Origin: Dama dama
Taxonomy: Eukaryota; Chordata; Mammalia; Artiodactyla; Cervidae
Assembly (NCBI RefSeq): GCF_033118175.1
Contig: NC_083698.1
Location: 71,207,001-71,271,000 of the forward strand
DNA length: 64,000 bases
Direction: 5' to 3'
The translations under genes were made by a program, and so were the position numbers. Below are positions 11,101 to 22,082 of this stretch, in pieces (the first letter of the stretch is position 1; each line of letters opens with the position of its first letter). The notes under the pieces were generated by a model. The model was not told where the DNA came from and did no database searches. It saw only the letters and a program-made list of their open reading frames with translations.

Positions 11101-12574
11101 GTGTCGATAAGAGCTGAAACATTTGGGAAAAGCAGGGATTTCCCTGAAGAGAATCAGCCTGGGGCCCAGGGAGTCAGTACCAAACTGCAGAAGGGCAAGG
11201 GACTCGTTGAGCATTGATTTGGTTACAGGGTTAAAACAAGTCAGCGCCAAGGAGCACGGGCTGGGAGGAGCTGCACAGCTTCAGAGTGCCCCTCCTGCTA
11301 CCCTGGAGCACCGGGCACGAATGGAGAGCTGGCCCTCCAGGACTCAAGTCACATGACGCCACCTGGCCCCTCTCCTCTGTGGGCGTGTGACTTATCTCTG
11401 GGGATATCCCAAGCCAGGGACACCCATACAGCCACCATCCAAGTTGGTGTATGGAGAATACATGCTGAGCAGAAACCCACAGCCTTCCTCTCTTGCTGAC
11501 GCCAGCCCTCACACCAACCCTCCCCATCACTGCGATGCTGCGATCCAGCCGGGGACCTGGCCATTACGTCCAGCCTCCATTCACCTGATTGGAACCATCT
11601 CCTGAGAACCACAGGGAGGGCTCAGAACCCATGAGCCTTTGCTCACTGTGTCTCTTCTAAGTGTTCCTATGTTTCAAAGGTGAAGGAAACTTCAACATGG
11701 GACAACCTCTCCAGTTTTAGGTCTGGTTTGTGCGGCAGAGGCCATGGCCACAGGTCACTGCTCTTACCCAAGGGGTATGTCTGCAGAGACATCTTTTAGG
11801 GCAAGGGATAGCACTGTCACTCTGGCCACTGTGCCAGGGCCACCCTGATCCTGTCACCAGGGTGCATCTTTAACCCCTGCTGACCAGGCTGACTGTTGTT
11901 TCTGGAGCCAAAAATGTGATCACAAGGAGACAGGGAAGAGGCAAAGCAGTAAATGAGGAGCCTGTGAAAGGAGAACCCCACTCAGGGCAGGGAGAGTTTT
12001 CAAACCTCAGCACCTGGGTGTGGAGCCCCACCATCAGCTGCCTCAGTGAGGGGGCAGGCTTGGGGGCCCCAGCGAGGACTAGCACCTCTTCTCAGGACTG
12101 GCTGAGGGTCCATGGGAGGCTGCTGCTTCTCTGAGACACAGTGTAGAATTGGGAAGCCCCAGAACCAGCCATGCACAGACACATCTGACAGCAAAAAGTG
12201 TTCTTAGTATTGTGGCTCTTGTCATGGAGAAAGCGACTATAAACTGAATGATTTCCTGTCCCTTTATGTCACCTCTGTCAGGACACTAGGGAGAATGTCA
12301 CTCTCTTGTTCCTGGCAGGGCCTGTGTCCTGTGGGACTTTCATGACCAAGTCACTATGCCAGGCATCTGGGAGCTTAGAAACTTTTCTGAGTCCAGACAG
12401 GAATCCATGTCCTTGAGGGGTTCCGTGTCTGGGGCTGGGAGAAACCAGTAATATTAATCAGAGGAACACGACATGGATTCCCTTTAGGAAGTGGGGATTA
12501 GCATGGAATGATGAAAACTGAGGGAGAAGAGACCCAGCAGTGTGTGGGGAGGGAAGGAAAGTTACAGGTTCACT
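11101..12574. other. GC-richer single-copy sequence
   Basis: About 1.5 kb without a named repeat. Several frames of 60-100 codons overlap on both strands, as expected of moderately GC-rich DNA. I found no credible splice-bounded exon or protein family. Confidence 0.5.
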
Positions 12575-12865
12575 AAGATGGTGAGAGAGGCCTCTGAGGT
12601 GAGGGCATTTCAGAGACTTGAAGGAGGCAGCCTGGGCAAAGCTGGTACTTTGGCCAGGGTCTCAGTGATCAGTACAGGCAGAGGCCCAAGGATCTGGGCA
12701 AATAGAAGACCATGCCACCAGAGAAGGCTGGAGAGGGGCAGGCCAAGGCAGGTGAAGCAGCAGGGCATGGATGGAAGGCTCAGGTGGGGGATTTTGGCTT
12801 TCCTCAGTGAGTCAGGACCACTGCTCCATCTGATACTGGTTTTAAAAGGGCCTCCGACACACTTA
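12575..12865. mobile_element. Ancient LINE 3'-region fragment
   Basis: Same block order as the fragment at 5880-6475: GAGAGAGGCCTCTGAGGTGA, CATTTCAGAGACTTGAAGGA, CAGGCAGAGGCCCAAGGATC, GAAGGCTGGAGAGGGGCAGG, ending at TTTTAAAAGGGCCTC. Strongly diverged; family and strand uncertain. Confidence 0.4.
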
Positions 12866-12922
12866 CAGTTACCAAAGAGGAGAGGGAGTGGGGAGGGGAC
12901 AGATTAGGGGCATGGGATTAAC

Positions 12923-13130
12923 AGGCTTCCCCGGTGGCTCCGATAGTAAAGAATCTGCCTGCAATGCAGGAGACCCAGGTTTGATCCTTGAGTCAGGAAG
13001 ATCTCCTGGAGAAGGGGATGGCACCCCACTCCAGTATTCTTGCCTGGAGAATTCCATGGACAAAGGCGCCTGGCGGGCTACAGTCCGTGGGGTCACAAAG
13101 TTGGACATGACTGAGCAACTAACAGTTTCA
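12923..13130 (+). mobile_element. Bov-tA SINE, sense
   Basis: Near full length: head GGCTTCCCCGGTGGCTCCGA, B-box-like GGTTTGATCC, BovA body ending GTTGGACATGACTGAGCAAC and a short TTTCAC end. It abuts an L1 3' tail and I see no clean TSD, so the two may have inserted successively at the same A/T-rich site. Confidence 0.95.
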
Positions 13131-13300
13131 CTATATATAAAATAGGTAACCAACAAGGATTCACTGTACAGCACAGGGAATTAATATCTTGGAGTAACCT
13201 GTAATGGAATATAATCTGGAAAAAAAGCCAAATCACTTTGCTATGTATACCTAATGCAATAGTGTAAATCAACTGTACTTCATTCAATCAATCAATAAAC
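13131..13300 (+). mobile_element. Artiodactyl L1 3' UTR tail, sense
   Basis: Matches the 3' end I know from artiodactyl L1: GGTAACCAACAAGGATTCAC, GTACAGCACAGGGAATTAA, ACTTTGCTATGTATACCTAA, GTAAATCAACTGTACTTCA. It ends in a short (AATC)n tail before the single-copy flank. Only the last ~170 bp are present, a severe 5' truncation. Confidence 0.8.
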
Positions 13301-14584
13301 AGAGCCTGTGAGCTGCTTATGGGGCGCAGAGCGGGGCGGTGGCAGGAGACCCCAAAGAAAGCCATGAAGATGTGAGGGTGGGGGTGGTGGGGGCGATGTG
13401 GAAGGTACTGCAGTCCCTGTGATTGCCACCAGCTCAGTTGGGGCGGGACATTGCATTAGACAGAAATCAGGTTGAGAGTTAAGACGCTCAAGTTCAGCAC
13501 TTGGTGTGAAAACCGCCCAGTCTTGAGTGTAATGCTGGTGTAGTGAGGTCTTTTGTTCAAAACTTTTAAAACATAGAGCCCCTTGGAAGAGGCATAAGAC
13601 ATCCCAGATGGAAGGAAGCTTCAGGGTCCTTCTATCCACTTCTCACTTAGCAGATGAGGACAGTAAGACTCAGAGAGATGAACTGGTCCTTCTGAAGTCA
13701 TACCAGTGATTCTCAAATTTTAATTTGTATATATGTCAGCTAGGGATGGAGGAGTGGTTGATAAGATGAAGATTCAGACCCTGTGGATCTCAAGTAGAGG
13801 GGGGCAAGTGATGCTGGGGGGTCTTTGGGATCAGGAGGACAGAGGGGGCCACGTGTGAGTGGGAGACAGACCATCCCCATAGATACTGAGGATGTGGTGG
13901 GGCCAGACCTGCTGCAAAGTGACTTCAAAGCTGTGAAGATCATCACAGCATGCACCCCAAATTCAGGAGATTGGGTTTGGACCAAAAAAAAAAAAAAAAA
14001 AAAACGCTTCTGTGGGCCCTGATGAGGCTGGGGATGGACGGTGTTCACAGCTGTAACCTCAGCATCTTTCCCAGGGCCTGGAGACCAGAAGGAGATGGGA
14101 ACTGAGAGCAGTGGGATGAAGGAAAACTGAAAGGCTCTGGAGGTTTTGTATCTCCCTGGAGAAGGGAGGACTATCAGGCTCTCGCAGCCCCCAGGACCAC
14201 TGTGTGCCCACAGCGAGCAGCCCATCTGTCCTGCTGTGGGCAAAGAGCACACAGAGATGATGACTGAGCCCAAGGAGGCCTCTTTACCCCAGGTGAAGCC
14301 AAGAGGGGAGGGGGTGGAGATTGAGGTCCCCCTGTAGGGGGACAGGTCCAGCCTGTCTCCACCCTCTGACTGGGGACAAACACGTTTCCTTGGGACCCAA
14401 TTTGTTCCTGCTCACATCCTGTCTCACAGCCCTACAGAGCAGGGCCCACAGTCAGCAGCCCCAACCCCTGAAGACAGCCCGAGTCTGATAGGTCCTGCTG
14501 GGGACGTTATTTAAAGTGGCTGCACTGGTGCAGTGAAGCGGGGGCTCAGGAGAAATTGGGGGAAAGCCCTTCAACATCTCTGCA
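13301..14584. other. Single-copy sequence with MIR and MER5-like scraps and A21 run
   Basis: A possible antisense MIR core lies at about 13640-13700 (CAGATGAGGACAGTAAGACT). A MER5-like hAT scrap may follow at 13705-13820 (GTGATTCTCAAATTTTAATT start). A run of 21 A lies at 13984-14004. A 177-codon minus-strand frame (13740-14273) crosses that A run and has no domain, so I do not call it a gene. Confidence 0.4.
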
Positions 14585-14665
14585 GTCTGCAGAATAGTGG
14601 TCCCCAAAGATGTCCACAACCTAATCTCCAAACCTGGGACCTTACCTACAAAGGCACTGTCTGCT
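14585..14665 (+). mobile_element. LTR-like fragment, mammal-wide family
   Basis: GTCCCCAAAGATGTCCACAA and CCTAATCTCCAAACCTGGGA resemble the CCCCAAAGATGTCCATGTCC / CCTAATCCCC opening of an old mammalian LTR. Short and diverged. Confidence 0.35.
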
Positions 14666-14779
14666 TTAATCAGAAACAAGCAAATAAAAACACAGCACAC
14701 AGAAGCCACGAAATATAAATGACACAGGGAACCAAGACACAGGTTGCCTTCTCCCTTCCGTATATGGACTGTCCTTTTT

Positions 14780-15088
14780 TTTTCTTATATAATTTAATTT
14801 GTTTATTTATTTTTGGCTCCGCTGGGTCTTCGTTGCTGTGTGCAGGCTTTAGTTGAGAGAGCAGGGGCAGCTCTCTAGTTGCAGTACTGAGATTCTCATT
14901 GTGGTGGCTTCTCTTGTTTCAGAGCACAGGCTCTAGGGTGTGTGGGCTTCCGTAGTTCTGCTCCCGGGCTCTAGCTCAAGCTCAATAGTTGTGATGCACA
15001 GTCTTCATTGCTCTGTGGCACGTGGGATATTCCCAGATCAGGGATGGAACCCAGTGGATTCTTTACCACTGAGTCACCAAGGAAGCCC
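14780..15088 (-). mobile_element. CHR-type SINE, antisense, with TSD
   Basis: Full-length antisense CHR: T-rich tail complement with TTATTTATTTTTGGCTCCGC, GGGTCTTCGTTGCTGTG, GTGGCTTCTCTTGTTTCAGA, then B-box complement (GGGATGGAACCC) and head complement ending GGAAGCCC. Flanks 14765-14779 and 15089-15103 share TGGACTG-CC plus a T run, a TSD of about 14 bp with small changes. Confidence 0.93.
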
Positions 15089-15259
15089 TGGACTGCCCCT
15101 TTTTCCATAGGAGCAGAATTGCTGTGTTAAATGGAGGAGAGCTGGCAAGGAGAGCTGCTCCCCTAACAGCCAGCTGCGCCACACAGCTCTGACCATGAGA
15201 TACTAGGGGAATTTGCTGGGAGAGGTTTCTGGAATAGCTTCTTAAGACGTGAACAGAGC
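15089..15259. other. No feature recognised
   Basis: Short spacer between a SINE and an LTR-like block; no family assigned. Confidence 0.45.
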
Positions 15260-15560
15260 TTGGGGCCAGGTCCTTTAGCCTATTTTCCCTTCCTCCTGCT
15301 TTTGGGCTGGAATGTGGATTTGAGAGCTGGGCCTCCAGCAGCCATTCTGACCCATGAGATCCTGGTAAGCCGGGAGGCAGCCACTGCGGACAGAAAGCAG
15401 AGAAAGAGCGAAGGACCCCAGGCACTGAACCACATAGCTTCTTTGGATGCCCTGCCCCCAGACTGGTTCTATGAAAAAGAAGAAAATAAACTCTTACCTT
15501 GTCAAAATATTTTCTGGCCTCTGTTAACAGCAGCAAATTGTCATTCTAACTGATATAGTT
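15260..15560 (+). mobile_element. Old solitary LTR 3' part (ERVL/MaLR-like)
   Basis: Order of an ancient mammalian LTR: CTCCTGCTTTTGGGCTGGAA, TGTGGATTTGAGAGCTGG, CTCCAGCAGCCATTCTGACC, then AAATAAACTCTTACCTTGTC (polyadenylation-signal region) and AACAGCAGCAAATTGTCATT / CTAACTGATATAG at the 3' edge. No retroviral coding sequence is attached. Family uncertain. Confidence 0.55.
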
Positions 15561-15639
15561 CACACTGGAAATAGCCTTCCACTAAAGTCTCTTAATAGGA
15601 AAACAGTCAAGCTATATCCAATGTGGCCTGTGTGATCCT

Positions 15640-15748
15640 AATAGTGAAGTCTGGGCCTCAGCAACCTCGGGTGGGCCTTGCTTTCCTTGTCTGCAGGTTG
15701 GGCTGTTAGTGGGATTGAGTGGGAGGACAGTAGCAAAGCACTTAGAAC
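15640..15748 (+). mobile_element. MIR SINE remnant, sense
   Basis: Sense MIR blocks: GGGCCTCAGCAACCTCGGG, GCTTTCCTTGTCTGCAGGTT, then AGCAAAGCACTTAGAACTCT, the AAAGCGCTTAGAACAGT region. Confidence 0.55.
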
Positions 15749-17150
15749 TCTGTTTAAGATGGACTGAAAATAACCAGCTATTTATAGCAGAAATGAGATG
15801 ATTAATTCATGCTATGCTATATTCAGAAAGATAGAGTTGCCCTATGCCAGAAATAGCAAAACATGAACAGGATGTACTAGAAATAATCTAGAAGCTCACA
15901 AGACACAAATGACTTGTCCCTGGACAGGCTGGCCTTGTCTTCACATATGCCACCACCCAGCTCTGCCAGCATGGCCTCCCATGCAGGAGTGGGAGAGCTT
16001 CCCACCCAGCAAGGCTGGCTAGCAGGGTCTGTGACTGTCAGCTTCCTCTGCATCCTGCTTACCGGTCAGCCAGTGTCCTGGGCCCTCAGGGAGACGTGGC
16101 AGAGAGCCAAGTCCAGGGGAAGGCGTAAGGCCAGATGTTTCTTTTGCCACTAAGTGTCCTGTGTACATAGACCTCTGTCACCATTCAGATGCCCCGAGCC
16201 GAGGCGACAGGTGACAAAGCTCTCTGTCTCCAGCCCAGCCATCCCCCCTGGCATGAGGAAGGGTGCGGCTGCCATGGCTTGGGCAGACATGGGACTCAGA
16301 GCTCCTTCCCTTGGACCTACTCAGTGTTCACATCTCTGACAGAGTTGTTGTTATACAGTTAGTTCTTTAAGGATGAAAATTGGAGGTGGGGGGAAGAAAG
16401 AAAAGGATTGACAGAACCAAGTCAGAGGAAGGGCAAAGGGGTAGGAGAGGTTGGATGGAGTTGCCATATGCTTTGGGAATGACAGCCATGTAGGGGAGGG
16501 GTCACAACCTCTCAACACAGGCTGGGCCTCTGTGATTGCACCTGCTCTTACCTGCCATCCTGGCTGGAGAGGAGAGCATGCCGTTCTGTGCTGGCCGGTT
16601 CCTTTGAAAGCACGAACAGCAGAGGAGGTGTACAAAGATGCTGAACCTCCACCTACTCTGAATCTCTGAACTTCTTTCTGGTTTTCCCACACATCTAATT
16701 TCTTGCAGTTTCAAATTCACAGAGACTGGACTTCAGGGCAGGATGAGGTCTTAGGCTTGCCTTGCCCACTCTGCCCCTATATAAACTGCAGCAAATTCCT
16801 CAGTTCACATGACAATTAGGTTTCAGGGTGCTGGTGAAAGTGGCCTCCACGAAGTCCGACATGATAAGTGTGGACAGGAGAAAGCCCACAGGGACTGTTG
16901 GGAGGCCAGGTTCCAGGCCAAGAGTAAGAGGTGGATCCACCGGGAATGCAGTCATGAGCAGTGGCCTCCGGTGGGCCACTCCAGACGTGCTGGGAGAGAG
17001 AGGAGGCAGGAGTCAGGAGGGAGTGCAACACACCAGGGAGAGGGTTTCTACGTGCTTCCTGTGGTGTCTGTGGTCTTGTGTGCAAATCCGGCTCCCTCAG
17101 TGATGAGCTGTGAGACCCAGCAGAAAGCACTGAACCCGCTCAACTATTTT
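15749..17150. other. Single-copy sequence
   Basis: No named repeat or gene. Overlapping frames on both strands between 16351 and 17162 (up to 117 codons) have no domain. Confidence 0.5.
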
Positions 17151-17151
17151 T

Positions 17152-17273
17152 TTTTCCATTGAGATGTAATTGCCATTAACATTATATTAGTTTCATGTGG
17201 GGAACATAATGATTCGCTCTTTGTATATATTGTGAAATCATTTCAATGGAATGCTAGGTCACATCCCGTGAAT
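17152..17273 (-). mobile_element. L1 3' UTR fragment, antisense
   Basis: CCATTGAGATGTAATTGCCA, TTAACATTATATTAGTTTCA, TAATGATTCGCTCTTTGTAT and ATTGTGAAATCATTTCAATG follow the reverse of a common L1 3' UTR (the TTATTGAGATATAATTGAC motif). Confidence 0.7.
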
Positions 17274-17281
17274 AAGATCCT

Positions 17282-17538
17282 GCTGGGGATTTTGCTGGTG
17301 GTTCAGTGGTTAAGAATTGACCTCCCAACGCAGGGGACTCGGGCTCAATTCCTGTTCAGGGAAATAAGATGCCATATGCCACAGGGCAGCTAAGTCTGGG
17401 CACCGAAACTACTGACCCTGTGCACCTGATCTAGAGGGTCCACATGCTACAGTGAAGAGCCCACATGCCACAGCTAAGACCCGATGCAGCCAAAAATAAA
17501 GTAAATAAATATTTTTAAAAAATTTTTTAAGTCTAGAA
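17282..17538 (+). mobile_element. CHR-type SINE, sense, with TSD
   Basis: Sense CHR-type SINE: a decayed head (GGTGGTTCAGTGGTTAAGAA), B-box-like GGGCTCAATTCC, body with GCACCGAAACTACTGACCC, and end GACCCGATGCAGCCAAAAAT into an (AAAT)n-like tail. Flanks AATAAGATCCT (17271-17281) and AAAAAGATCCT (17539-17549) form an 11-bp TSD with one mismatch. Confidence 0.9.
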
Positions 17539-17549
17539 AAAAAGATCCT

Positions 17550-17719
17550 ATTGAAACAAACATTTATGTTCTTCCAGGTAAAAGGATAACTCACTAAATG
17601 ACTAAAATACTTAAAATGTTTAAATCCAGACAAAAACATAGGGCTTTACTTTTCTGATATTATTTACATTTATTTTATTTGTTTATTTTTACTTGTAAAT
17701 GTGCCTACTGGAAGATTTG
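17550..17719. other. No feature recognised
   Basis: AT-rich spacer; nothing assigned. Confidence 0.5.
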
Positions 17720-17893
17720 AAATCACATATGTGGCTCACATTGAAGGTCAAGAGTTGTTGTTTTTGTTTAGTTGCTGAGTTGTAGACTGAGTAGCCTATT
17801 CCTTCTCCAGGGGATCTTCTCCTTTATCCGCTAAACTACCAGGGAAGCTCTTAAATTATATGTGTGACTCACATTTAAGGTTAAGAGTTGTTG
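17720..17893. repeat. 41-bp direct repeat bracketing a Bov-tA remnant
   Basis: 17720-17760 and 17853-17893 align end to end without gaps at about 35 of 41 identical positions (shared ends AAAT... and AAGAGTTGTTG). This is too long for a normal TSD, and each copy is followed by antisense Bov-tA sequence. The structure suggests a local duplication of a SINE together with its flank. Confidence 0.8.
17757..17852 (-). mobile_element. Internally deleted Bov-tA, antisense
   Basis: Begins as an antisense Bov-tA (GTTGTTTTTGTTTAGTTGCT), jumps across most of the BovA body to CCTTCTCCAGGGGATCTTCT, and ends in the head complement CTAAACTACCAGGGAAGCTC. About 110 bp are missing relative to a full element. 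Confidence 0.8.
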
Positions 17894-18082
17894 TGTCCGA
17901 CTCTTTGCCATTCCACAGACTGTATAGCCCACCAGGCTCCTCTGTCCATGATATTCCCCAGGCAAGAATACTGGAGTGGGTTGCCATTTCCTCCTCCAGG
18001 GTATGTTCCCAACCCACGATCAAACCCAGGTCTCCTACATTGGCACACGGATTCTTTATTGCTGAGCCACCAGGGAAGCCCA
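17889..18082 (-). mobile_element. Bov-tA SINE, antisense
   Basis: Fuller antisense Bov-tA: GTTGTGTCCGACTCTTTGCC, CCCACCAGGCTCCTCTGTCC, AATACTGGAGTGGGTTGCCA, the B-box complement CGATCAAACCC, and head complement GAGCCACCAGGGAAGCCC. Confidence 0.93.
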
Positions 18083-18830
18083 GGGTTTTATTATTAACTT
18101 TCCGTATAGTCTTGTTCAAAGATAAGCTGAGACATGTTAACATTTTTAAGAGTCTAAGCAAAAATAAATTTGAATTGGAAAGTGGTGGGGGAGCCGAATG
18201 GAGAGAAAGGGGAAGCACAAGGACCTGACTGATGGCTGCAGCTTGAGGCCCAGGTGGCCGTGTGTGGTTCGCTGTCCCTAGCATTTTGATAACCTTGAGG
18301 CATTTACAGTTTAGATTTGAGGTTGCTGGCATAGCATCTCAGGCCATTGCCTCCTTGTTTACTTAATCAAGCAGCCCATTACTAAATGATCTCTGTTACT
18401 GATTAGCACCCATTCATAAAACTGAATTCCTGACATTGCTCAGGTCAGTTGTAAAACTGCAGAAACATTAAGAATAGTCCAAGCATGTACTTTTGCTTTA
18501 TATTAAGCTGCAGAAACTGCATCATAGGTACATTGGGTGCTGACTAATATATTTCCATAAACTTATTTGTCTATATCACTGTATCTTTGGGAGGACATGA
18601 TTCAACCCAAAACAGCATCCTCTGCAGGGTAGGCACATTATAACCAGCACAGAAGCCTCTGGGTTGTAATCTGTGAGGAGCCTCCAGAGCTCAAGGCCAG
18701 GAGGAGTGCTGACATTGCAGGAGCAGGTTGGTTCCCACTTAGGGTGTTTTTTCCCAGAGCAAGGGCAGCTTGGAAGTCAGTGGTCCCTCATGTACAAGCT
18801 TCCCTACAGGAGATGTCTTTATTAGGAGCC
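18083..18830. other. Single-copy sequence
   Basis: No repeat family, gene or RNA recognised. Confidence 0.5.
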
Positions 18831-18842
18831 CCACCTGGTTTG

Positions 18843-19061
18843 GGCTTCCCTGGTGGCTCAGATGGTAAAGAATCTGCCTGCAATGCCAGAGACCTGGGTT
18901 CAATCCCTGGGTCGGGAAGATCCCCTGGAGGAGGAAATGGCAACCCACTCCAGTATTCTTGCCTGGAGAATTCCATGTACAGAGGAGCCTGACAGACTAC
19001 AGTCCATGGGGTCGCAAAGAGTCAGACACAACTGAACGACTAATACTTCCACTTTCACTTT
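18843..19061 (+). mobile_element. Bov-tA SINE, sense, exact 12-bp TSD
   Basis: Full-length sense Bov-tA: head GGCTTCCCTGGTGGCTCAGA, B-box-like GGTTCAATCCC, body and end AGAGTCAGACACAACTGAAC, then a CACTTTCACTTT tail. Exact TSD CCACCTGGTTTG at 18831-18842 and 19062-19073, indicating one of the younger insertions in the window. Confidence 0.98.
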
Positions 19062-19073
19062 CCACCTGGTTTG

Positions 19074-19517
19074 TGGAAACAGCTGCACGCCTCTCTTGGC
19101 ACGGCTGCCAATGGCTGAGAAGGCCCAGGGCTTGGGCGCCATTATTGCTCCAGGGGCACCAGGGCCGTTGGCAAAACAGCCTAGGGTGGGCCTGTGCTGA
19201 TGAGAGGATGATGAAATACTCCCTAACACATTGGGAGACCTACTTGCAGGGACTGGAGGAAACCTCTGTGAATTATGAGTAGTGAGAGGCTGCCAAACAA
19301 AAAAATGGAACAGATGACCAAGATATAAAAATGGAAAACATGAGGGAAAAACTGGAAATATTCAGATTTCACTGCTCATAAAGAGGTAGAAGACAGTGTG
19401 ATTGGGGCGCCTCGCTGATCCAGAGGGAGAACATGGGTGGGCCTTTCTACACAGGTCTGGGTTGTGTGGGTAGAGGTGATGACTGCATATAGTAGACTCT
19501 TAGGCAAACTTTTTAAA
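19074..19517. other. Single-copy sequence
   Basis: No repeat family or gene recognised. Confidence 0.5.
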
Positions 19518-19840
19518 AACAATTTATTTATTTATTTTTGTCTGTGCTTAGTCCTCGCTGCTGCTCAGGCTTTTCTCTAGTTGCAGAGAGTGGGGGCTAC
19601 TCTCTAGTTGTGGTGTGCAGGTTTCTCAAAACAGTATCTTCTTTTGTTGTGGAGCACAGGCTCTAGGGTGCATGTGCTTCAGTAGTTGCAGCTCCTAGGC
19701 ACCAGAACACAGGCTCAATAGTTGTGGTTACATGGGCCGAGTTGCTCTGAGGCATGTGGGGTCCTCCTGGATCAGGGATCAAACCCATGTCTACTGCACT
19801 GGCAGGCAGACTCTTTGCCCCTGAGCTGCACCCCCACCCC
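19518..19840 (-). mobile_element. CHR-type SINE, antisense
   Basis: Antisense CHR: AATTTATTTATTTATTTTTG tail complement, TCTCTAGTTGCAGAGAGTGG, TTGTGGAGCACAGGCTCTAG, B-box complement (GGGATCAAACCC) and a degenerated head region rich in C (CTGCACCCCCACCCC). The head end is altered, so the TSD cannot be read. Confidence 0.88.
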
Positions 19841-20139
19841 CGCCATTTGGCTGTGCTTTTCCTTAGAATGTAAAGTACTTAGTGCCTCTTGGTTCCAAGA
19901 TTTAGGGACTAGTCAGTTTCAGGGCAACAGAAAAGCTCTTATCATCATCCTACAACTATTATAAAAATCAACTTCAAACTTGGTGTAAGTCTGACAGTCA
20001 TGCTAGTAACAAATCAAGGCTTTTAGCTGGGAATATTTCTGTTTTAAAAATAAAAGATTCATTAAAACTATCTCCCTGCAGTAAAATAAAAGAAAGAAAC
20101 TGGCCTTAACTCCGAGTTTATGAAAATCTACCTGGAAAA
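19841..20139. other. AT-rich sequence, nothing assigned
   Basis: No feature recognised. The last 50 bp may already belong to the L1 that follows. Confidence 0.45.
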
Positions 20140-20835
20140 AATTTGTTTGCAAAAATAAGTGCACCCACTTGAATAGCTATAATAATTATAGTAACAAAAG
20201 ACAATAACAAGTATTGGCAAGACTGTACAGAGATGGAAGATGTGTGTATTGCTGGCGGGATTGTAAAGCACAACAGCCACTGTGGAAAACAGTCTGGTAG
20301 TTCCTCAAAATGTTAAATATAGAATTACCATATGACCTAGCAATTCCATTCTGAGGTATACACCCAAGAGAACTGAAAACATATGCTCACCCAAAAACAT
20401 TTACACGTTTAGCAGGATTACCTATAATAGGCAAAAAATGGAATCAACCCAAATGCCCATCAGTTGAAGAATGGAAAACAAATTGTGGCCCATCAGTGCA
20501 ATCAAATATTATGCAGCCGTGAAAAGGGATGAAGGACTACCACTTGCTACACCATCAGTGAGCCTTGGAAACATTATGCTAAGTGAATGAAGCCAGATAC
20601 CAGGGACCATATCCTGTATGTTTCCATTTATATTAAAAACTCAGAATAGGCAAATCCACAGAGACAGTAAGTAGATTAGTGGTTGTTACGGTATGGAAAA
20701 AAATGAAAGGAATCACTACTAATGTGCCTAAATTTTAATTTTGGAGTGATGAAATATTGTGTATCATAAACAGATGGATGTTGAGGAGAATGAAGGTGCA
20801 GAAATCCTCTATTTACTAAAGCGGGGTAATCATAT
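20140..20835 (+). mobile_element. L1 3' end, sense
   Basis: End of ORF2 and 3' UTR of an L1M-type element: GACAATAACAAGTATTGGCA, AGTCTGGTAGTTCCTCAAAA, TTACCATATGACCTAGCAAT, GTATACACCCAAGAGAACTG, ATTATGCAGCCGTGAAAAGG, ending near ATCATAAACAGATGG. The frame is broken by several stops. Confidence 0.9.
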
Positions 20836-20849
20836 TCTAATCTGTAGAA

Positions 20850-21560
20850 AGGTAAGCACCTTCACCCTGGAGCATCTTTGTGAAATGAAGTGGATATGGC
20901 TCCAAGGGAAGAGAAAACCATAGTAATACCAAATGTGAGACAGGCAAAGGTCCTGTACGTGGCTGGTGAAAGTTGCCATAACCACTTTGGAAAACTCTTG
21001 TGTAATGTCTACTAAATCTGAATATTGCACATACTTGAGCCCAGAAAATTTATTCCCAGGTGAAAGACCAAGAGAAATGCAAGCATCTGTACATCAGAAA
21101 ATACACATACAAATGCTGACATTGGCTTCATTTGTTACACCCAAAAATGAAGAAAAAGAAAACTACCATTAGCCACAGAACAGGCAGAACATGATATATT
21201 CATAAATGGGACATCAATTGATGAAATGAATGGATTGCTGCTTTGTGCAGTGATGTAGATGAGTCTCCCAGATGTGAGATCAACCCAGAGAAGCCTGGCA
21301 AAAGGCACACCTAGTGCATGAGCCCCATTATACAAATTATAAAGACAAGCAGAACTCATTGATGTCACTGGATTCAGGGTAATGGTTACCCCTGGGAAGT
21401 AGGAGAGAGTGTAACAAGAGGTAGGAGCCATGAGAGGACTCTTGGGTGCTGAGTGATGATGGTTATACATGTATGTTTAGATACAGTCTGTGACAATGCT
21501 TCAAACAGTATACTCATGACTGGTGTGTTTTTCTGTTTATTAAAATACAATTTTTAAGCT
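20850..21560 (+). mobile_element. Second L1 3' end, older family, sense
   Basis: Directly after the previous element the ORF2 end and 3' UTR order restarts: GGCTGGTGAAAGTTGCCATA, TTTGGAAAACTCTTGTG, GAGCCCAGAAAATTTATTCC, TCAGAAAATACACATACAAA, GGTAATGGTTACCCCTGGGA, GATACAGTCTGTGACAATGC. It is more diverged, so it belongs to a different and probably older subfamily. Confidence 0.75.
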
Positions 21561-22082
21561 AGAATTTAAACTCTAAAGATAAGACGCTTGATAATGAAAT
21601 GCTTGGAACTGCAATAAACTTTGGTCAGTCTGGAGTTAATAGTGTTTTGGAAATAGCATAAAGTCCTAGGTTGCCCAGTCTCCCAAAATTCAAAAATTTC
21701 TTCTGTAAAACTTTTCATTTAGCCAAACTTTGAAAACTGAGACATTTCTAGTATCATAAATAGCTACAACCACATAAACAGAAAATTATGAGTCCTGTTT
21801 CAGCAGTCATTTTTAATCTTTTTAAAAACATTTTTAAAAGACCTGAGCACATCTGGATCTTCTAATCATAAACGACTCCTTTATAAAATGTCTTTAAAAA
21901 GCCCTTCTTCCTCAGGAAAGGAATCAGATCTCTTTGTTGACTTTAACATTTGGAGAGAACATGTTAAGCTAAAATTTCTTAATACATCCAGGTATTTGAT
22001 TTTGTTTTATAGCCTCATATTTCTCTTTACTGGTTCTTGACTCCCCTTAGTTTTAATATGTTCACTTGTGTTAATGGTAGGT

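Noticed and set aside
13740..14273. 177-codon minus-strand open frame
   Set aside because: It reads through the A21 run as poly-Phe and has no domain; a chance frame.
17856..18332. 158-codon minus-strand open frame
   Set aside because: About half is Bov-tA read through (LGFPGGSAIKNPCANVGDLG is a typical SINE translation).
18843..18910. tRNA-like sequence with A and B boxes
   Set aside because: It is the tRNA-Glu-derived head of a Bov-tA SINE. The same applies to every other SINE head here; none folds as a complete functional tRNA gene by eye.
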